35,088 nt of DNA, taken from NCBI GenBank assembly GCA_963630635.1, contig CAVGOA010000022.1, positions 1 to 35,088 on the forward strand. Direction: 5' to 3'. The position numbers were made by a program, and so were the translations under genes. Positions 26,513 through 34,488 of the stretch are shown here, in pieces. This DNA comes from Paratractidigestivibacter sp963630635 (lineage in GTDB: Bacteria > Actinomycetota > Coriobacteriia > Coriobacteriales > Atopobiaceae). Position 1 is the first letter of the stretch. Each line of letters starts with the position of its first letter. The notes under the pieces are model-generated. The model made no database searches, was not told where the DNA came from, and worked only from the letters and a program-made list of their open reading frames with translations.

Positions 26513-28955
26513 GCAGGGCGCGGCGGACGGCGAGAAGAGCGGCGCCCGCCAGGGCCGGGGCTGCTCCCGCGAAAGTCGCGTCGCCGGTGGAGGGGGTGTT
26601 GCCCTTGCCCGAGCGTGCGGTCTTCTCGGCTGCTTGCTTAAGGCCCGCGTGGGGCTCGACGCCCAAAGAAGCCACGGCGGCGTTGACGTCGTCCGAGGTG
26701 GGGGTCGATGCGATGACGGCGTTGCGGTAGTCGGCGCCGGCCAAGGCCAGCGTGTCCTGGGCACTGGCGACGGCCGCCGCAAGCGCGTCGTACTCGGCCT
26801 GGGTCATCCACTGCTTATCGGCGGGCACATCGGAGCCGTCGGCACACACGGCCACGTTGGCGAGAAGGGCCTTGGCCGCGGCGATCTTCTCCTCAAGCAA
26901 CGCCAACTCATCGATGCTGGCCCAGCTCTGTGCCTGGGCGTAGGCCTTGATGGGCAGGTTGTCAAAGACGATGTTTGCGGCCTTGTTCTTCTCGGTTAAG
27001 GCGGCCGTGACCTTGGACCAGTCGGTCCAAGAGGCGGTGCCCGCCGAGTCCGCGGTGTCGACCGTCCAGTCCTCGACAGAAGAGGTGATCCAGCTCTCGC
27101 CCGCGTTGACCTTGGCCACAAAGCCGGACTGCCAGGTGTCGACGACCTTGGGGTTGCCATCGTCGTCGTAGTCCAGGTCCTGCAGCTCTGTGACGCCCGT
27201 GTTGTAGTTGGCAGGCTGGGTGTAGGACCAGGTGCCGTCGTCGTTTTGGTGGGCCTGCGTGACCACCACCGAGTAGCGCTGGCCTTCTCGCATGCAGATC
27301 CAGTCGTCCTGGTCGATGGCCAGGCGGTGGTAGCCGCCGTACTCAAACGTGTCGGTGGCAGAGAAGACCTTGCGGGAGTGATCGGCATCGGTGGGGTCGG
27401 CGGCGTCGGCGTCCAGTAGGTAGACGTCGAAGGTCACGACGGTGTTGGGCAGGGTGGTCTCGCAGTAGAGGGCACGCACGGCCATGTTAGCGTCTGTCGT
27501 GAAGATGTTGGCGCCGCTCACCTTGCCGCTAAAGGTGGCGTAAGTTGTGCCGTTGACAGGCAGGTAGTCGTACTGGTCGATGATGCGGCCGGTCGAGGCG
27601 CCGGTGTTGGTCTGCGTGACGTCGAACTCATAGGTCTCGAAGTTAGAGACGGACTTGTCGTAGTAGCTCACATAGAAGTAGCCGGTGTGTTTGCCGTCCT
27701 CATCGGTGAGGCCCCATTCGGGCGTAAGGCCCTGGCCGTTGGGGAACTCCTCGGTCTGGGAGCCAAAGCTGTTCTTGACGATCCAGGCGCCGTCGCCTTC
27801 GGGCAGGTTGTTGACGCCGTCGCCAAAGTTGGTGCGCGAGTAGGAGTCGTCGTAGCCCACGATGGTCACGCCGTGGTTCACCGACTTGGTCTCGTAGGTG
27901 TAATGGGCCCATTTGTCGTTGAGGTAGGTGGTGGCGCCGGGGAGCTTGGTGGCGCCGGGGGTCGCGTCGTCGGCGTACATCGACATGGCAACGGCGCGGC
28001 CGGCCTTAAGCTCGGACTTAATGGCGGCGACGGCCTTCATGTCGGTGCCGGTGCACACGCCGTCCTTGAGAATGCGGGTCTCGGGCAAGAGATTGCCGTC
28101 GGTGAGCTCGTAAAGCGAGGTCTGCCAGAGGTCTGCGCTCACGGTCCAATCGGAGAAGTACTCCTTAGAGTCAATGCCGTCGGGGGCAAACCAGTAGGTG
28201 CCCGCGTAGCTTACCGGAGTGCAGGTAAGGCCATAGACGTCGCGCCACTTGGTGAGCTCTTCCTGGGTGGGGTTATCGGTGGTGAGGCGGCCGCTCGCGC
28301 CCTCGATGGCCTCGCCGATCCTGTCGCCGCTGATGACCCAGGTGATGACGTTTTCCTTGTTCTTGTAAGGGGCCTGCGCCTCGGTCACGGGACCGACGCC
28401 CGCGGCAAAGAGGGCCGAGGCGTAGGTCAAGGTGCCGCCGGTGTTGATGCCCGCGTTGGGGTTCTTGCAAGTGGAGTAGTAGCCCTCCCCTGCCTGAGCC
28501 GCGCCGGCCACGCTCTGGGGGACGCCGCCGTTGGCGTAGACCAAGGCCGCAAGCTGCAGCTCGGAGAGGTCGAGGGACGAGGGCATGGTGCCCTGGGCCT
28601 TGGTGGCCGAAAGGATGCTCGACTCGCTGGCAGCGATGGCCGAGAACGCCCAGCAAGTGTTCCACGGGGACTGGTTCTTGACCGAGGTCACCAGGCCCTG
28701 CTCGCGCAGATCGACCGAGTCGGTGGATTGGGCGCTTGCCAGGACGGCGTCGTCTAGGCCGTCAGAGGTATGCGCCTGGAAATCCTCGTCGTTGAGCTGC
28801 CGCGCGGTGACTTGGGACCATTCGTCAATGACGGCCTGGTCATCGGCATAGGCAGAAGTGGGTGTGAAGGCCGCAGCCGAGGCGGCAACGGCAAGGGTGA
28901 GACCGGCAAAGAGCGCGCGGCGGGCAAGGCCAAAGCGAGGGCGAGCGTCAACCAT
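26487..28955 (-). CDS. Papain-family (C1) cysteine protease, sortase-anchored
   Basis: An 822-residue exported protease. Signal peptide about 1-37. The C1 peptidase domain (about 78-430) has the oxyanion Gln and nucleophile Cys101 in NQSPWNTCWAFSA, His361 in VNHGVTIVGYDD and Asn395 in IVKNSFG. A lectin-like beta domain follows (about 435-610), typical of bacterial surface C1A proteases, then helical segments (about 680-780) and a sorting region TPSTGD plus hydrophobic helix and VRR. The last nine residues (LQFGDLSDK) are encoded by the intergenic repeat, so the true ancestral end was probably earlier. The ATG at 28955 has AAGAAGG about ten bases upstream. It converges with the lipase-like gene. 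Confidence 0.9.
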   Translation of the reverse strand: MVDARPRFGLARRALFAGLTLAVAASAAAFTPTSAYADDQAVIDEWSQVTARQLNDEDFQAHTSDGLDDAVLASAQSTDSVDLREQGLVTSVKNQSPWNTCWAFSAIAASESSILSATKAQGTMPSSLDLSELQLAALVYANGGVPQSVAGAAQAGEGYYSTCKNPNAGINTGGTLTYASALFAAGVGPVTEAQAPYKNKENVITWVISGDRIGEAIEGASGRLTTDNPTQEELTKWRDVYGLTCTPVSYAGTYWFAPDGIDSKEYFSDWTVSADLWQTSLYELTDGNLLPETRILKDGVCTGTDMKAVAAIKSELKAGRAVAMSMYADDATPGATKLPGATTYLNDKWAHYTYETKSVNHGVTIVGYDDSYSRTNFGDGVNNLPEGDGAWIVKNSFGSQTEEFPNGQGLTPEWGLTDEDGKHTGYFYVSYYDKSVSNFETYEFDVTQTNTGASTGRIIDQYDYLPVNGTTYATFSGKVSGANIFTTDANMAVRALYCETTLPNTVVTFDVYLLDADAADPTDADHSRKVFSATDTFEYGGYHRLAIDQDDWICMREGQRYSVVVTQAHQNDDGTWSYTQPANYNTGVTELQDLDYDDDGNPKVVDTWQSGFVAKVNAGESWITSSVEDWTVDTADSAGTASWTDWSKVTAALTEKNKAANIVFDNLPIKAYAQAQSWASIDELALLEEKIAAAKALLANVAVCADGSDVPADKQWMTQAEYDALAAAVASAQDTLALAGADYRNAVIASTPTSDDVNAAVASLGVEPHAGLKQAAEKTARSGKGNTPSTGDATFAGAAPALAGAALLAVRRALQFGDLSDK

Positions 28956-29110
28956 GGGAGGGGTCCCTTCTTAAGGTTGAGCAATCTTAACGCCAGCTGA
29001 GTGCCGCCACGCCAAGCAGACGACGAAATGCAACAAATATCAGGTTATCGGCACTATTTAGGCTGGAATTGGCCCTCCCCGCCCGGCTTTTGCCACCCCA
29101 TAACACGCAG

Positions 29111-29244
29111 GCGCGACTTCTTCCGCTTTAAATCCGGACCGAGCGAGTAGCCAAAAGCTTCGCTGTGACGTTTGCCCAGTTGAGAGCGTTGGTCCACAGA
29201 CGGACTACTCGACGGATTCAGATTTAAAGTGGAAGAGGTCGCGC
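29111..29244. repeat. 134-nt imperfect hairpin element (possible structured RNA or palindromic repeat)
   Basis: The outer arms 29111-29134 and 29221-29244 pair at 22 of 24 positions. After a symmetric 9x9 internal loop, CGAGTAG (29144-29150) pairs with CTACTCG (29205-29211), leaving a 54-nt apical part. No coding role is evident. The right arm resembles the sequence at the edge of the assembly gap (3981-3997). Confidence 0.65.
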
Positions 29245-29261
29245 TCGCGCCAATCGAAGCC

Positions 29262-29298
29262 AAAAATGCGCCGCCGGTAGAGGGGGTACCGGCGGCGC
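29262..29298 (-). terminator. Rho-independent terminator of the DUF3793-flavodoxin operon
   Basis: A perfect 12-bp stem GCGCCGCCGGTA (29268-29279) with its complement (29287-29298) and a 7-nt loop. On the minus strand it is followed by AUUUUUGG. It lies 75 bp after the flavodoxin stop. Confidence 0.85.
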
Positions 29299-29372
29299 GG
29301 GGGTGAGCCTGGTCGCCGCAGGGAGAGGGTCCGCGGCGCCTGGCGGTGTTAAACAAAGGGAAAGGGCGTCCC

Positions 29373-29801
29373 TTAGGCCTCGGCCAGGGCCTTACCCAGA
29401 GCCTGGCAGGCCTCGACGGCCTCGTCGTCGGGGGACTCGTTGGCGATCAAGGCATCGACGACCTTGAGGCCGGCGGACTCGGCGTCATCTTTCCAAGAAT
29501 CCATCCACTCGCCGCCGCCCCAGCCATAAGAGCCAAAGAGGGCAACAGGCTTGTCTCCCAGCACGCCCTTGCAAGCGTCCCAGACGGGCTCGAACTCGTC
29601 GGACTCAAGCTCCTCGGCGCCCATCGCGGGGCAACCAAAGGCCACGGCGTCGTACTCGGCCACGTCGTCGGCAGAGAAATCAGAGACCAGGATGGCCTTG
29701 GCCTCGGCACCCTCGGCGGCAGCGCCCTCGACGACGGCGTTTGCCATGGCCTCGGTGTTGCCGGTGCCGGTCCAATAGACAACTGCGATGTTCTTGCTCA
29801 T
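29373..29801 (-). CDS. Flavodoxin
   Basis: A 142-residue FMN protein that carries low-potential electrons, typically replacing ferredoxin when iron is scarce. The phosphate-binding loop is VVYWTGTGNTEAMA at about 7-20, and the isoalloxazine-side loops are FGCPAMGAEE (about 54-63) and SYGWGGGEWM (about 88-97). Length fits short-chain clostridial-type flavodoxins. AAGGAG lies upstream of the ATG at 29801. It follows the DUF3793 gene on the same strand after a short gap containing a small hairpin (29823-29841), a pairing known from anaerobes. Two candidate metal-responsive dyads lie upstream of the operon. Confidence 0.95.
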   Translation of the reverse strand: MSKNIAVVYWTGTGNTEAMANAVVEGAAAEGAEAKAILVSDFSADDVAEYDAVAFGCPAMGAEELESDEFEPVWDACKGVLGDKPVALFGSYGWGGGEWMDSWKDDAESAGLKVVDALIANESPDDEAVEACQALGKALAEA

Positions 29802-29852
29802 GTTTGAATCTCCTTCATGTAAGCTTGCGGACCCCGCAAGCATGATTAACCG

Positions 29853-30524
29853 TTACGCCGCGCCAAGCCGCAAAAGCTCGGTCACGGGAACACCTGCCAA
29901 GTAGAGGCGCTTGCAACGCTTCTCAAGGGCCGTGAGCTCCTCGAAACGCCGGGCCGCCGCGTCCACGTCGCCGTAGGCGCGCCAACGACCCACGGCCTTG
30001 GCACCGCGCCCTCCATCGGCGAGAAAGGCGCGGACATCCTCGACGGGATAGCCCAAGACCAGGCCGATCTCGTGCGGAAAAGCACGGCGCCCCTGGTAGT
30101 ACTCGCGCAGACGGCGAACCAAGGCGTCCATCAGGGCGCGGTGGTCGCGCTCGTCCAGCCCGCATTCGGCGAGAAACGCGCGGTTCTCATCGTTGCCCAA
30201 AAGCTCGCCCACGCGCTCCGGGCGCCAAGCCAACAGCATAAGGCCGTCGGATTTTCTCGCCAGGCCCGCCAGGCACACGCCGTAAGCCGAGAGCTTGGCC
30301 GAGTAGACCGCCAACAACCGGGCGCACAGACCGCGCTTCTCCTTGGAGCAGCTGCCCGCCTTCCAAGCGCGAGGGGTAAAGCCAAAGATGGCCGCGGGTT
30401 TCTCGCCCGCCATGACAAGGCCCGCCTGGCACACCAGGGTGCGCACGAACTCTGCTTCAAGGCAGCCTTCAAGGGTGCTGGCCTGTGCAGGCTCGCCGAG
30501 AAACTCTTCGAGTCCTTGTCCCAC
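29853..30524 (-). CDS. DUF3793 family protein
   Basis: A protein of about 223 residues with the DUF3793 hallmarks: a Cys/Glu-rich N-terminal segment, RKSDGLMLLAWRPERV in the middle, and FPHEIGLVLGYPVEDVRAFL near the C-terminus. The function is not known; the family travels with flavodoxins and ferrous-iron genes in Clostridia and Coriobacteriia, as here. I prefer the GTG at 30524, preceded by GGGGAGGAG, over the in-frame ATGs at 30542 and 30545, which lack a well-placed ribosome site. Upstream are two 16-bp dyads 31 bp apart and a possible promoter TTGCGA-N17-TACTTT on the minus strand, so iron-controlled expression is likely. Confidence 0.8.
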   Translation of the reverse strand: MGQGLEEFLGEPAQASTLEGCLEAEFVRTLVCQAGLVMAGEKPAAIFGFTPRAWKAGSCSKEKRGLCARLLAVYSAKLSAYGVCLAGLARKSDGLMLLAWRPERVGELLGNDENRAFLAECGLDERDHRALMDALVRRLREYYQGRRAFPHEIGLVLGYPVEDVRAFLADGGRGAKAVGRWRAYGDVDAAARRFEELTALEKRCKRLYLAGVPVTELLRLGAA

Positions 30525-30568
30525 CTTCTCCTCCCCTCTCATCACAGGAATGCTCTTCTCCGTTGGTT

Positions 30569-30584
30569 GTTAGCCTAGGGTAAC
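30569..30584. promoter_or_regulatory. Candidate metal-regulator operator, box B
   Basis: GTTAGCCTAGGGTAAC is a near-perfect dyad (GTTAnCC and GGnTAAC around TA). It lies 45 bp upstream of the chosen DUF3793 start, downstream of the proposed -10. Similar to DtxR/IdeR-type operators in its GTTAG half-site, though the spacing differs from the classic 19-bp site. Confidence 0.55.
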
Positions 30585-30599
30585 TTGACAGGCATTAAA

Positions 30600-30615
30600 G
30601 TACACCATGGTTAAC
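30600..30615. promoter_or_regulatory. Candidate metal-regulator operator, box D
   Basis: GTACACCATGGTTAAC, read on the minus strand as GTTAACCATGGTGTAC, matches box A at 12 of 16 positions. It overlaps the proposed DUF3793 promoter spacer and begins 31 bp, three helical turns, from box B. Confidence 0.45.
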
Positions 30616-30664
30616 TTCTTCGCAACAACAAAATTCACCCGCGCTAAACCACCCGCAAAACAAA

Positions 30665-30696
30665 GACGCCGCCGGCCCTGGGAGACCGACGGCGTC
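30665..30696 (-). terminator. Hairpin with T-rich tail on the minus strand, without an obvious gene upstream
   Basis: GACGCCG (30665-30671) pairs with CGGCGTC (30690-30696), extended by two further GC pairs after a mismatch. The minus-strand continuation is TTTGTTTTG. Since no minus-strand gene precedes it, it may end a small RNA or an antisense transcript from the mntH control region. Confidence 0.5.
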
Positions 30697-30850
30697 ACCT
30701 TTGCCGCGATGCAGGTGCGGGGAGAGGGTCCGCTTGCTGCCGCTGGCGAAGTCAACAACATGATGCCTGGGTGCGTTGAATCGCGCGGGGGCACGTCCAA
30801 CCAGATTGCCTTTGGCGTAGAGGGGGTTGCCGTGGGCGCATCGTGTGCTG

Positions 30851-30879
30851 TTGATAGAATAAGTTCACCAAGGGTAACT
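30851..30879 (+). promoter_or_regulatory. mntH promoter region with operator-like box C
   Basis: TTGATA (30851-30856) with a 17-bp spacer to GTAACT (30874-30879) is one promoter reading; TAGAAT (30854-30859) is an alternative -10. Either way the dyad GTTCACCAAGGGTAAC (30863-30878) overlaps or directly follows the promoter, as expected for a repressor site. Confidence 0.5.
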
Positions 30880-30933
30880 TTTGTGCTAAACCTGAGTGGT
30901 CACATAATGCACATATTCAGGTAGGAATTAACG

Positions 30934-32187
30934 ATGCTCGCATTTATCAAGGAGAACTTTGGCGGCAAGCGCACCGGTGGGCACGGCGGCCTTGAGATCT
31001 TGCGTCACATAGGCCCTGGCCTTTTGGTCACCGTGGGCTTTATCGACCCAGGCAACTGGGCCTCTAACATGGCGGCCGGCTCGCAGTTTGGCTATGCCCT
31101 CTTGTGGGTGGTCACGCTATCCACGGTCATGCTCATCATCTTGCAGCACAACGCGGCACACCTGGGCATTGCCACCGGCACGTGCCTGGCCGAGGCGACC
31201 AACCGCCACCTCCCCCGCCCGGCCGCCCGCGCGGTTTTGGGCTCGGCCTACCTGGCCTGCGTCGCCACGGCAATGGCCGAGGTCCTGGGTGCGGAAATCG
31301 CCCTCCAGATGCTCTTTGGGCTGCCGCTTCGCGCGGGGTGCGCGATCGTGGCGGTGGCCTCGCTGGCGATGCTTTTGTCCAGCTCGTACAAGCGCATCGA
31401 GCGCTGGATCATCGCCTTCGTGAGCGTGGTGGGGCTGTCCTTCCTGGCCGAGCTGGCCCTTGTCGACGTCGACTGGGCACAGACGGCCGCGGCTTGGGTG
31501 GTGCCGGCGGCCCCTGCCGGCTCGGTCGCGATCATCACCAGCGTGCTGGGCGCCGTGGTCATGCCGCACAATCTCTTCCTACACTCCGAGGTCGTGCAGG
31601 CCTCGCACTTCGAGGCACAAGGCGAGAAGGTCGTCGAGGAGCGCCTGCGCTACGAGCTGTTTGACACGCTCTTCTCGATGGGCATCGGCTGGGCAATCAA
31701 CTCGGCGATGGTGATCTTGGCGGCAACGACGTTCTTCTCGCAAGGAGTGATTGTGGACGACCTGGCCGCAGCCGCGGCGACCCTCTCCCCTATCCTGGGA
31801 CCCGCCAGCTCGACGATCTTCGCGGTTGCCCTGCTGTTCGCCGGCCTCTCTAGCAGCGTCACGGCGGGCATGGCCGCGGGCACGGTGAGCGCCGGCATGT
31901 TCGACGAGGAGTACGACATCCACGACCGTCACTCGTCGGCGGGCGTCGCGCTGGCGTTTCTCGCCGCCGTTGTGGCCTGCTGCCTAGTGCGTGACTCGTT
32001 CCAGGGGCTTGTCTGGAGCCAGACTCTCCTGAGCCTTCAGCTCCCCATCACGGTCTTTGTCCTGGTGGGCCTCACCAGCTCGCCCAAGGTCATGGGCCGC
32101 CACGCCAACTCGCTGCCGCTCAAGGTCGTGCTGTACCTCATCGCAGGAGTCGTCACGGCGCTGGACCTGGCGCTGCTTATTGGGTAG
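30934..32187 (+). CDS. mntH: Nramp-family divalent metal (Mn2+/Fe2+) transporter
   Basis: A 417-residue inner-membrane, proton-coupled importer of manganese or ferrous iron. TM1 carries the metal-binding DPGNW motif (FIDPGNWASNMAAGS) and TM6 the MPHNLFLHS motif, both intact; about eleven hydrophobic helices follow the Nramp order. The ATG has AGGA about ten bases upstream. A dyad similar to those near DUF3793 overlaps its promoter, which suggests metal-dependent repression. It converges on the P-type ATPase gene, with a large bidirectional hairpin between them. Manganese versus iron cannot be decided from sequence. Confidence 0.93.
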   Translation: MLAFIKENFGGKRTGGHGGLEILRHIGPGLLVTVGFIDPGNWASNMAAGSQFGYALLWVVTLSTVMLIILQHNAAHLGIATGTCLAEATNRHLPRPAARAVLGSAYLACVATAMAEVLGAEIALQMLFGLPLRAGCAIVAVASLAMLLSSSYKRIERWIIAFVSVVGLSFLAELALVDVDWAQTAAAWVVPAAPAGSVAIITSVLGAVVMPHNLFLHSEVVQASHFEAQGEKVVEERLRYELFDTLFSMGIGWAINSAMVILAATTFFSQGVIVDDLAAAAATLSPILGPASSTIFAVALLFAGLSSSVTAGMAAGTVSAGMFDEEYDIHDRHSSAGVALAFLAAVVACCLVRDSFQGLVWSQTLLSLQLPITVFVLVGLTSSPKVMGRHANSLPLKVVLYLIAGVVTALDLALLIG

Positions 32188-32227
32188 CGAGAAGACCGGG
32201 CGAGAGGGCGTTGCTATGCCCAAAGAG

Positions 32228-32340
32228 CGAGCCTCCCGGAGTTTCCTTTTTGCTTCAGACAGTCCTGGTTCGCACGAAGGCCACATTAAGTGGCCTTCGG
32301 CTCATGCGGAACTCGCAAAAAAGAAACTCCGGGAGGCTCG
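32228..32340. terminator. Composite bidirectional hairpin between mntH and the P-type ATPase gene
   Basis: The outer arms 32228-32253 and 32315-32340 are 26 nt and pair with one mismatch; each carries a T-run or A-run (TTTTT and AAAAAA) in the arm. Inside lies a second perfect 10-bp hairpin (32275-32284 with 32290-32299). The position between convergent genes fits a shared terminator, but the size and nesting are unusual. Confidence 0.7.
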
Positions 32341-32360
32341 CCCCGTTGTCCAGAGGTTAC

Positions 32361-34481
32361 TTACAAAGAATGGTCCAGATGAGGCCGGTCGAGCAGCGGC
32401 GTCGCGTTGTGGGCCGCGATCGCCAGGGTCGACGCGTTGTGCAGGTACGCAGCCGTGGTGATGGGCATGAGGCTCGCCACGCCCGCGGCGATAAGCACGG
32501 AGTTGAACCCCACGATAAAGCGGTAGTCCTTGTGGATACGCTCCATCAGGCGCTCGGCCAGCACGCGCATGGTAACCAGCGACTCCAGCGACGAGTCGTG
32601 CACCAGCACATCGGCCACGGCGCGGGCTATGTCGCTCGCGTCAGACATGGCGACCGAGACGTCGGCCGCCGCCAGCGCGGGCGAGTCGTTGATGCCGTCG
32701 CCCACCATGACCACGGTGTGGCCCTCGTCGCGCAGGCGCTGCACGTGGCTGGCCTTGTCCTCGGGCAAAACCTGGGCAAAGTAGCCATCCAGACGCAGGT
32801 CGCAGGCCACGTGGCGTGCACAGGCCTCGGAATCGCCCGTGATCATCACCAGGTTGGTGAAGCCCAGCTCGCGCAGGCGCCGCAGGACACCGCGGGCCTC
32901 GGCGCGAGGCGGGTCGCTGATGCAGATGCAGCCCAACAGCACGCGGTTCTTCGCGATGTAAATCACCGAGGACGCCCCAGCTTCGGCAGCGAGAAGATCG
33001 TCCAACCCAGCGGGCTTCTCGACGCCTTCGTCCTCAAAGACAAAGTGGGCGCTGCCGATGCAGACCTCGTCGCCGTCGACGCGCGTGGCGATACCGTGGG
33101 CCACCACGTAGCGCACGTCGGCGTGGAGCTCCTGCTCGTGCACCAAGCCGCGGGACTGCGCCTCGGCCACGATGGCGCGGGCCATGCTGTGCGGGAAGTG
33201 CTCCTCGATGCAGGCCGACAAGCGCAAGATTTCTTCCTCAGTGGCGCCCGAGCAGCTAATGACGCGGCTCACGGCGGGCGTCGCGTTGGTAAGGGTGCCT
33301 GTCTTGTCAAAGACCACGGTATCGGCTGCGGCCAGGGCCTCAAGGTATTTGCCGCCGCGCACGGTGAAGCCGCGGCGCGTGGCCTCGCCCATGGCGCTCA
33401 TGACGGCCAGCGGCGTCGACAGCTTGATCGCGCACGAGTAGTCGACCATCAGCACGGCCATCGCCTTGTTAAGGTTTCGCGTGACGGCCAGAATTCCAAA
33501 GAAGGCCAGGAAGCTGTAGGGCACCAGGCCGTCGGCGAGCTTCTCGGCACGTGACTGGACGCCTGCCTTGAGCTCGCTCGACTCCTCAACCAGGCTCACG
33601 ATTCCGTCGATGCGGGCGCAGCCCGGCGGCGCGGTGACGCTCACCTTAAGGTCGCCGTTCTCAAGAGCGGTGCCGGCAAAGACCGTGGAGCCCGCCTCTT
33701 TGCGCACCAGCGCGGCCTCACCGGTCATCGAGGACTCGTCAATCTCGCCTTGGCCGTCCACCACGACGCCGTCAACGGGCAGAACCTGCCCCGCGCCCAG
33801 GTGAAGCACCATGCCGCGGCGCACGTCCTCGGTGCGCACCTGAACGTCTTGGCCGTCCACCACGGCCCACACGCTCTCACTGCGCACGATCATGCCGTCG
33901 CGAAGCGCCAGGTGGGCGCGCGACTGCACGTGCTCTTCCATCAGTGCCGAGAGGGACAGCAAGAAACTGATCGTGCCCGCCTCGCTAAACTGGCGGCGCA
34001 GACACGAGACCGCGATGGCGGTGGCGTCCAGTACCTCGACGGTAATCTCGCCGGCCATAAGGTGGCGCAGGCCCTCGATCACGTAGCCCACGGCGCTCAG
34101 GCTCGTGATGACGGCGCGCACGGGTGCGGGCAACAGCACGCGTTTGATGACGCGCCAGGCAATGAGGTTACCCACCTCTACCTGGAAGCGGTTGTTCTCG
34201 AGGCTCACCTCAAGGGCGCCCTCGCGCGTGCCCAGGCCCACCTCGGCCACGGGCAGGGCCAGCGGGTCGAGCGAGCGCACAGCAGCCAAGACGGCGCCGC
34301 GCGCGGTGGGTTCAAAGGTTATGAGGATGGAGCCCACAGAAGGATGGACCTCGGCGGTGCGTACACCGTCGAGGCCCATGAGCTGGTATGAAACGCCGCG
34401 GGCCTCTTCTGCCGAGAAGAGGTTGCGACCGCAGCGCAGGCGAATCCTTCCGGGGATCTCCGAGACGATGTCGAAGACCAT
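32361..34481 (-). CDS. Heavy-metal P-type ATPase with a YSC motif in place of CPC
   Basis: A 706-residue membrane pump. An HMA-like N-terminal domain (about 1-70, EIPGRIRLRCG) without a CxxC pair, actuator motif TGEAALVRK, phosphorylation motif DKTGTLT with Asp392, the EEHFPHSMARAI segment of the nucleotide domain and GDGINDSPALAAAD (about 595) are present. The metal-site helix reads DYSCAIKLSTP, so the usual CPC of P1B pumps is YSC. This variant group occurs in anaerobes; its metal is not settled, and manganese, iron or zinc are options. The preferred start is the ATG at 34481, directly after the DUF6110-like gene, although its ribosome site is weak (GAGG 12 bases upstream). Confidence 0.88.
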   Translation of the reverse strand: MVFDIVSEIPGRIRLRCGRNLFSAEEARGVSYQLMGLDGVRTAEVHPSVGSILITFEPTARGAVLAAVRSLDPLALPVAEVGLGTREGALEVSLENNRFQVEVGNLIAWRVIKRVLLPAPVRAVITSLSAVGYVIEGLRHLMAGEITVEVLDATAIAVSCLRRQFSEAGTISFLLSLSALMEEHVQSRAHLALRDGMIVRSESVWAVVDGQDVQVRTEDVRRGMVLHLGAGQVLPVDGVVVDGQGEIDESSMTGEAALVRKEAGSTVFAGTALENGDLKVSVTAPPGCARIDGIVSLVEESSELKAGVQSRAEKLADGLVPYSFLAFFGILAVTRNLNKAMAVLMVDYSCAIKLSTPLAVMSAMGEATRRGFTVRGGKYLEALAAADTVVFDKTGTLTNATPAVSRVISCSGATEEEILRLSACIEEHFPHSMARAIVAEAQSRGLVHEQELHADVRYVVAHGIATRVDGDEVCIGSAHFVFEDEGVEKPAGLDDLLAAEAGASSVIYIAKNRVLLGCICISDPPRAEARGVLRRLRELGFTNLVMITGDSEACARHVACDLRLDGYFAQVLPEDKASHVQRLRDEGHTVVMVGDGINDSPALAAADVSVAMSDASDIARAVADVLVHDSSLESLVTMRVLAERLMERIHKDYRFIVGFNSVLIAAGVASLMPITTAAYLHNASTLAIAAHNATPLLDRPHLDHSL

Positions 34482-34488
34482 GGTGGAT

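Larger units (their letters stand above)
28956..29372. other. 417-bp intergenic region with hairpin element and terminator
   Basis: No convincing gene. It contains the upstream region of the protease, the 134-nt hairpin element at 29111-29244, the flavodoxin terminator at 29262-29298, and a GGGAGAGGGTCCGC motif (29321-29334) also found at 30720-30733. A 100-codon minus frame (29054-29356) crosses these structures and is judged spurious. Confidence 0.7.
30546..30933. other. 388-bp intergenic control region between DUF3793 and mntH
   Basis: It holds three 16-bp dyads (30569-30584, 30600-30615, 30863-30878), a hairpin at 30665-30696 with a T-rich tail on the minus strand, a copy of GGGAGAGGGTCCGC (30720-30733), and the mntH promoter region. 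No gene is convincing; the overlapping 105-codon plus frame (30607-30924) has no homology that I recognise. Confidence 0.65.

Noticed and set aside
29054..29356. 100-codon minus-strand frame with a TPSTGG string, looking like a sorting signal
   Set aside because: The string comes from the GC-rich terminator stem, is not followed by a membrane helix, and the frame runs through the hairpin element.
30607..30924. 105-codon plus-strand frame upstream of mntH
   Set aside because: It crosses candidate operators, a hairpin and the mntH promoter, lacks a ribosome site and shows no familiar motif.
30620..30930. Manganese riboswitch (yybP-ykoY) or other known riboswitch upstream of mntH
   Set aside because: I looked for the conserved core but could not fit it; the operator-like dyads explain metal control more simply.
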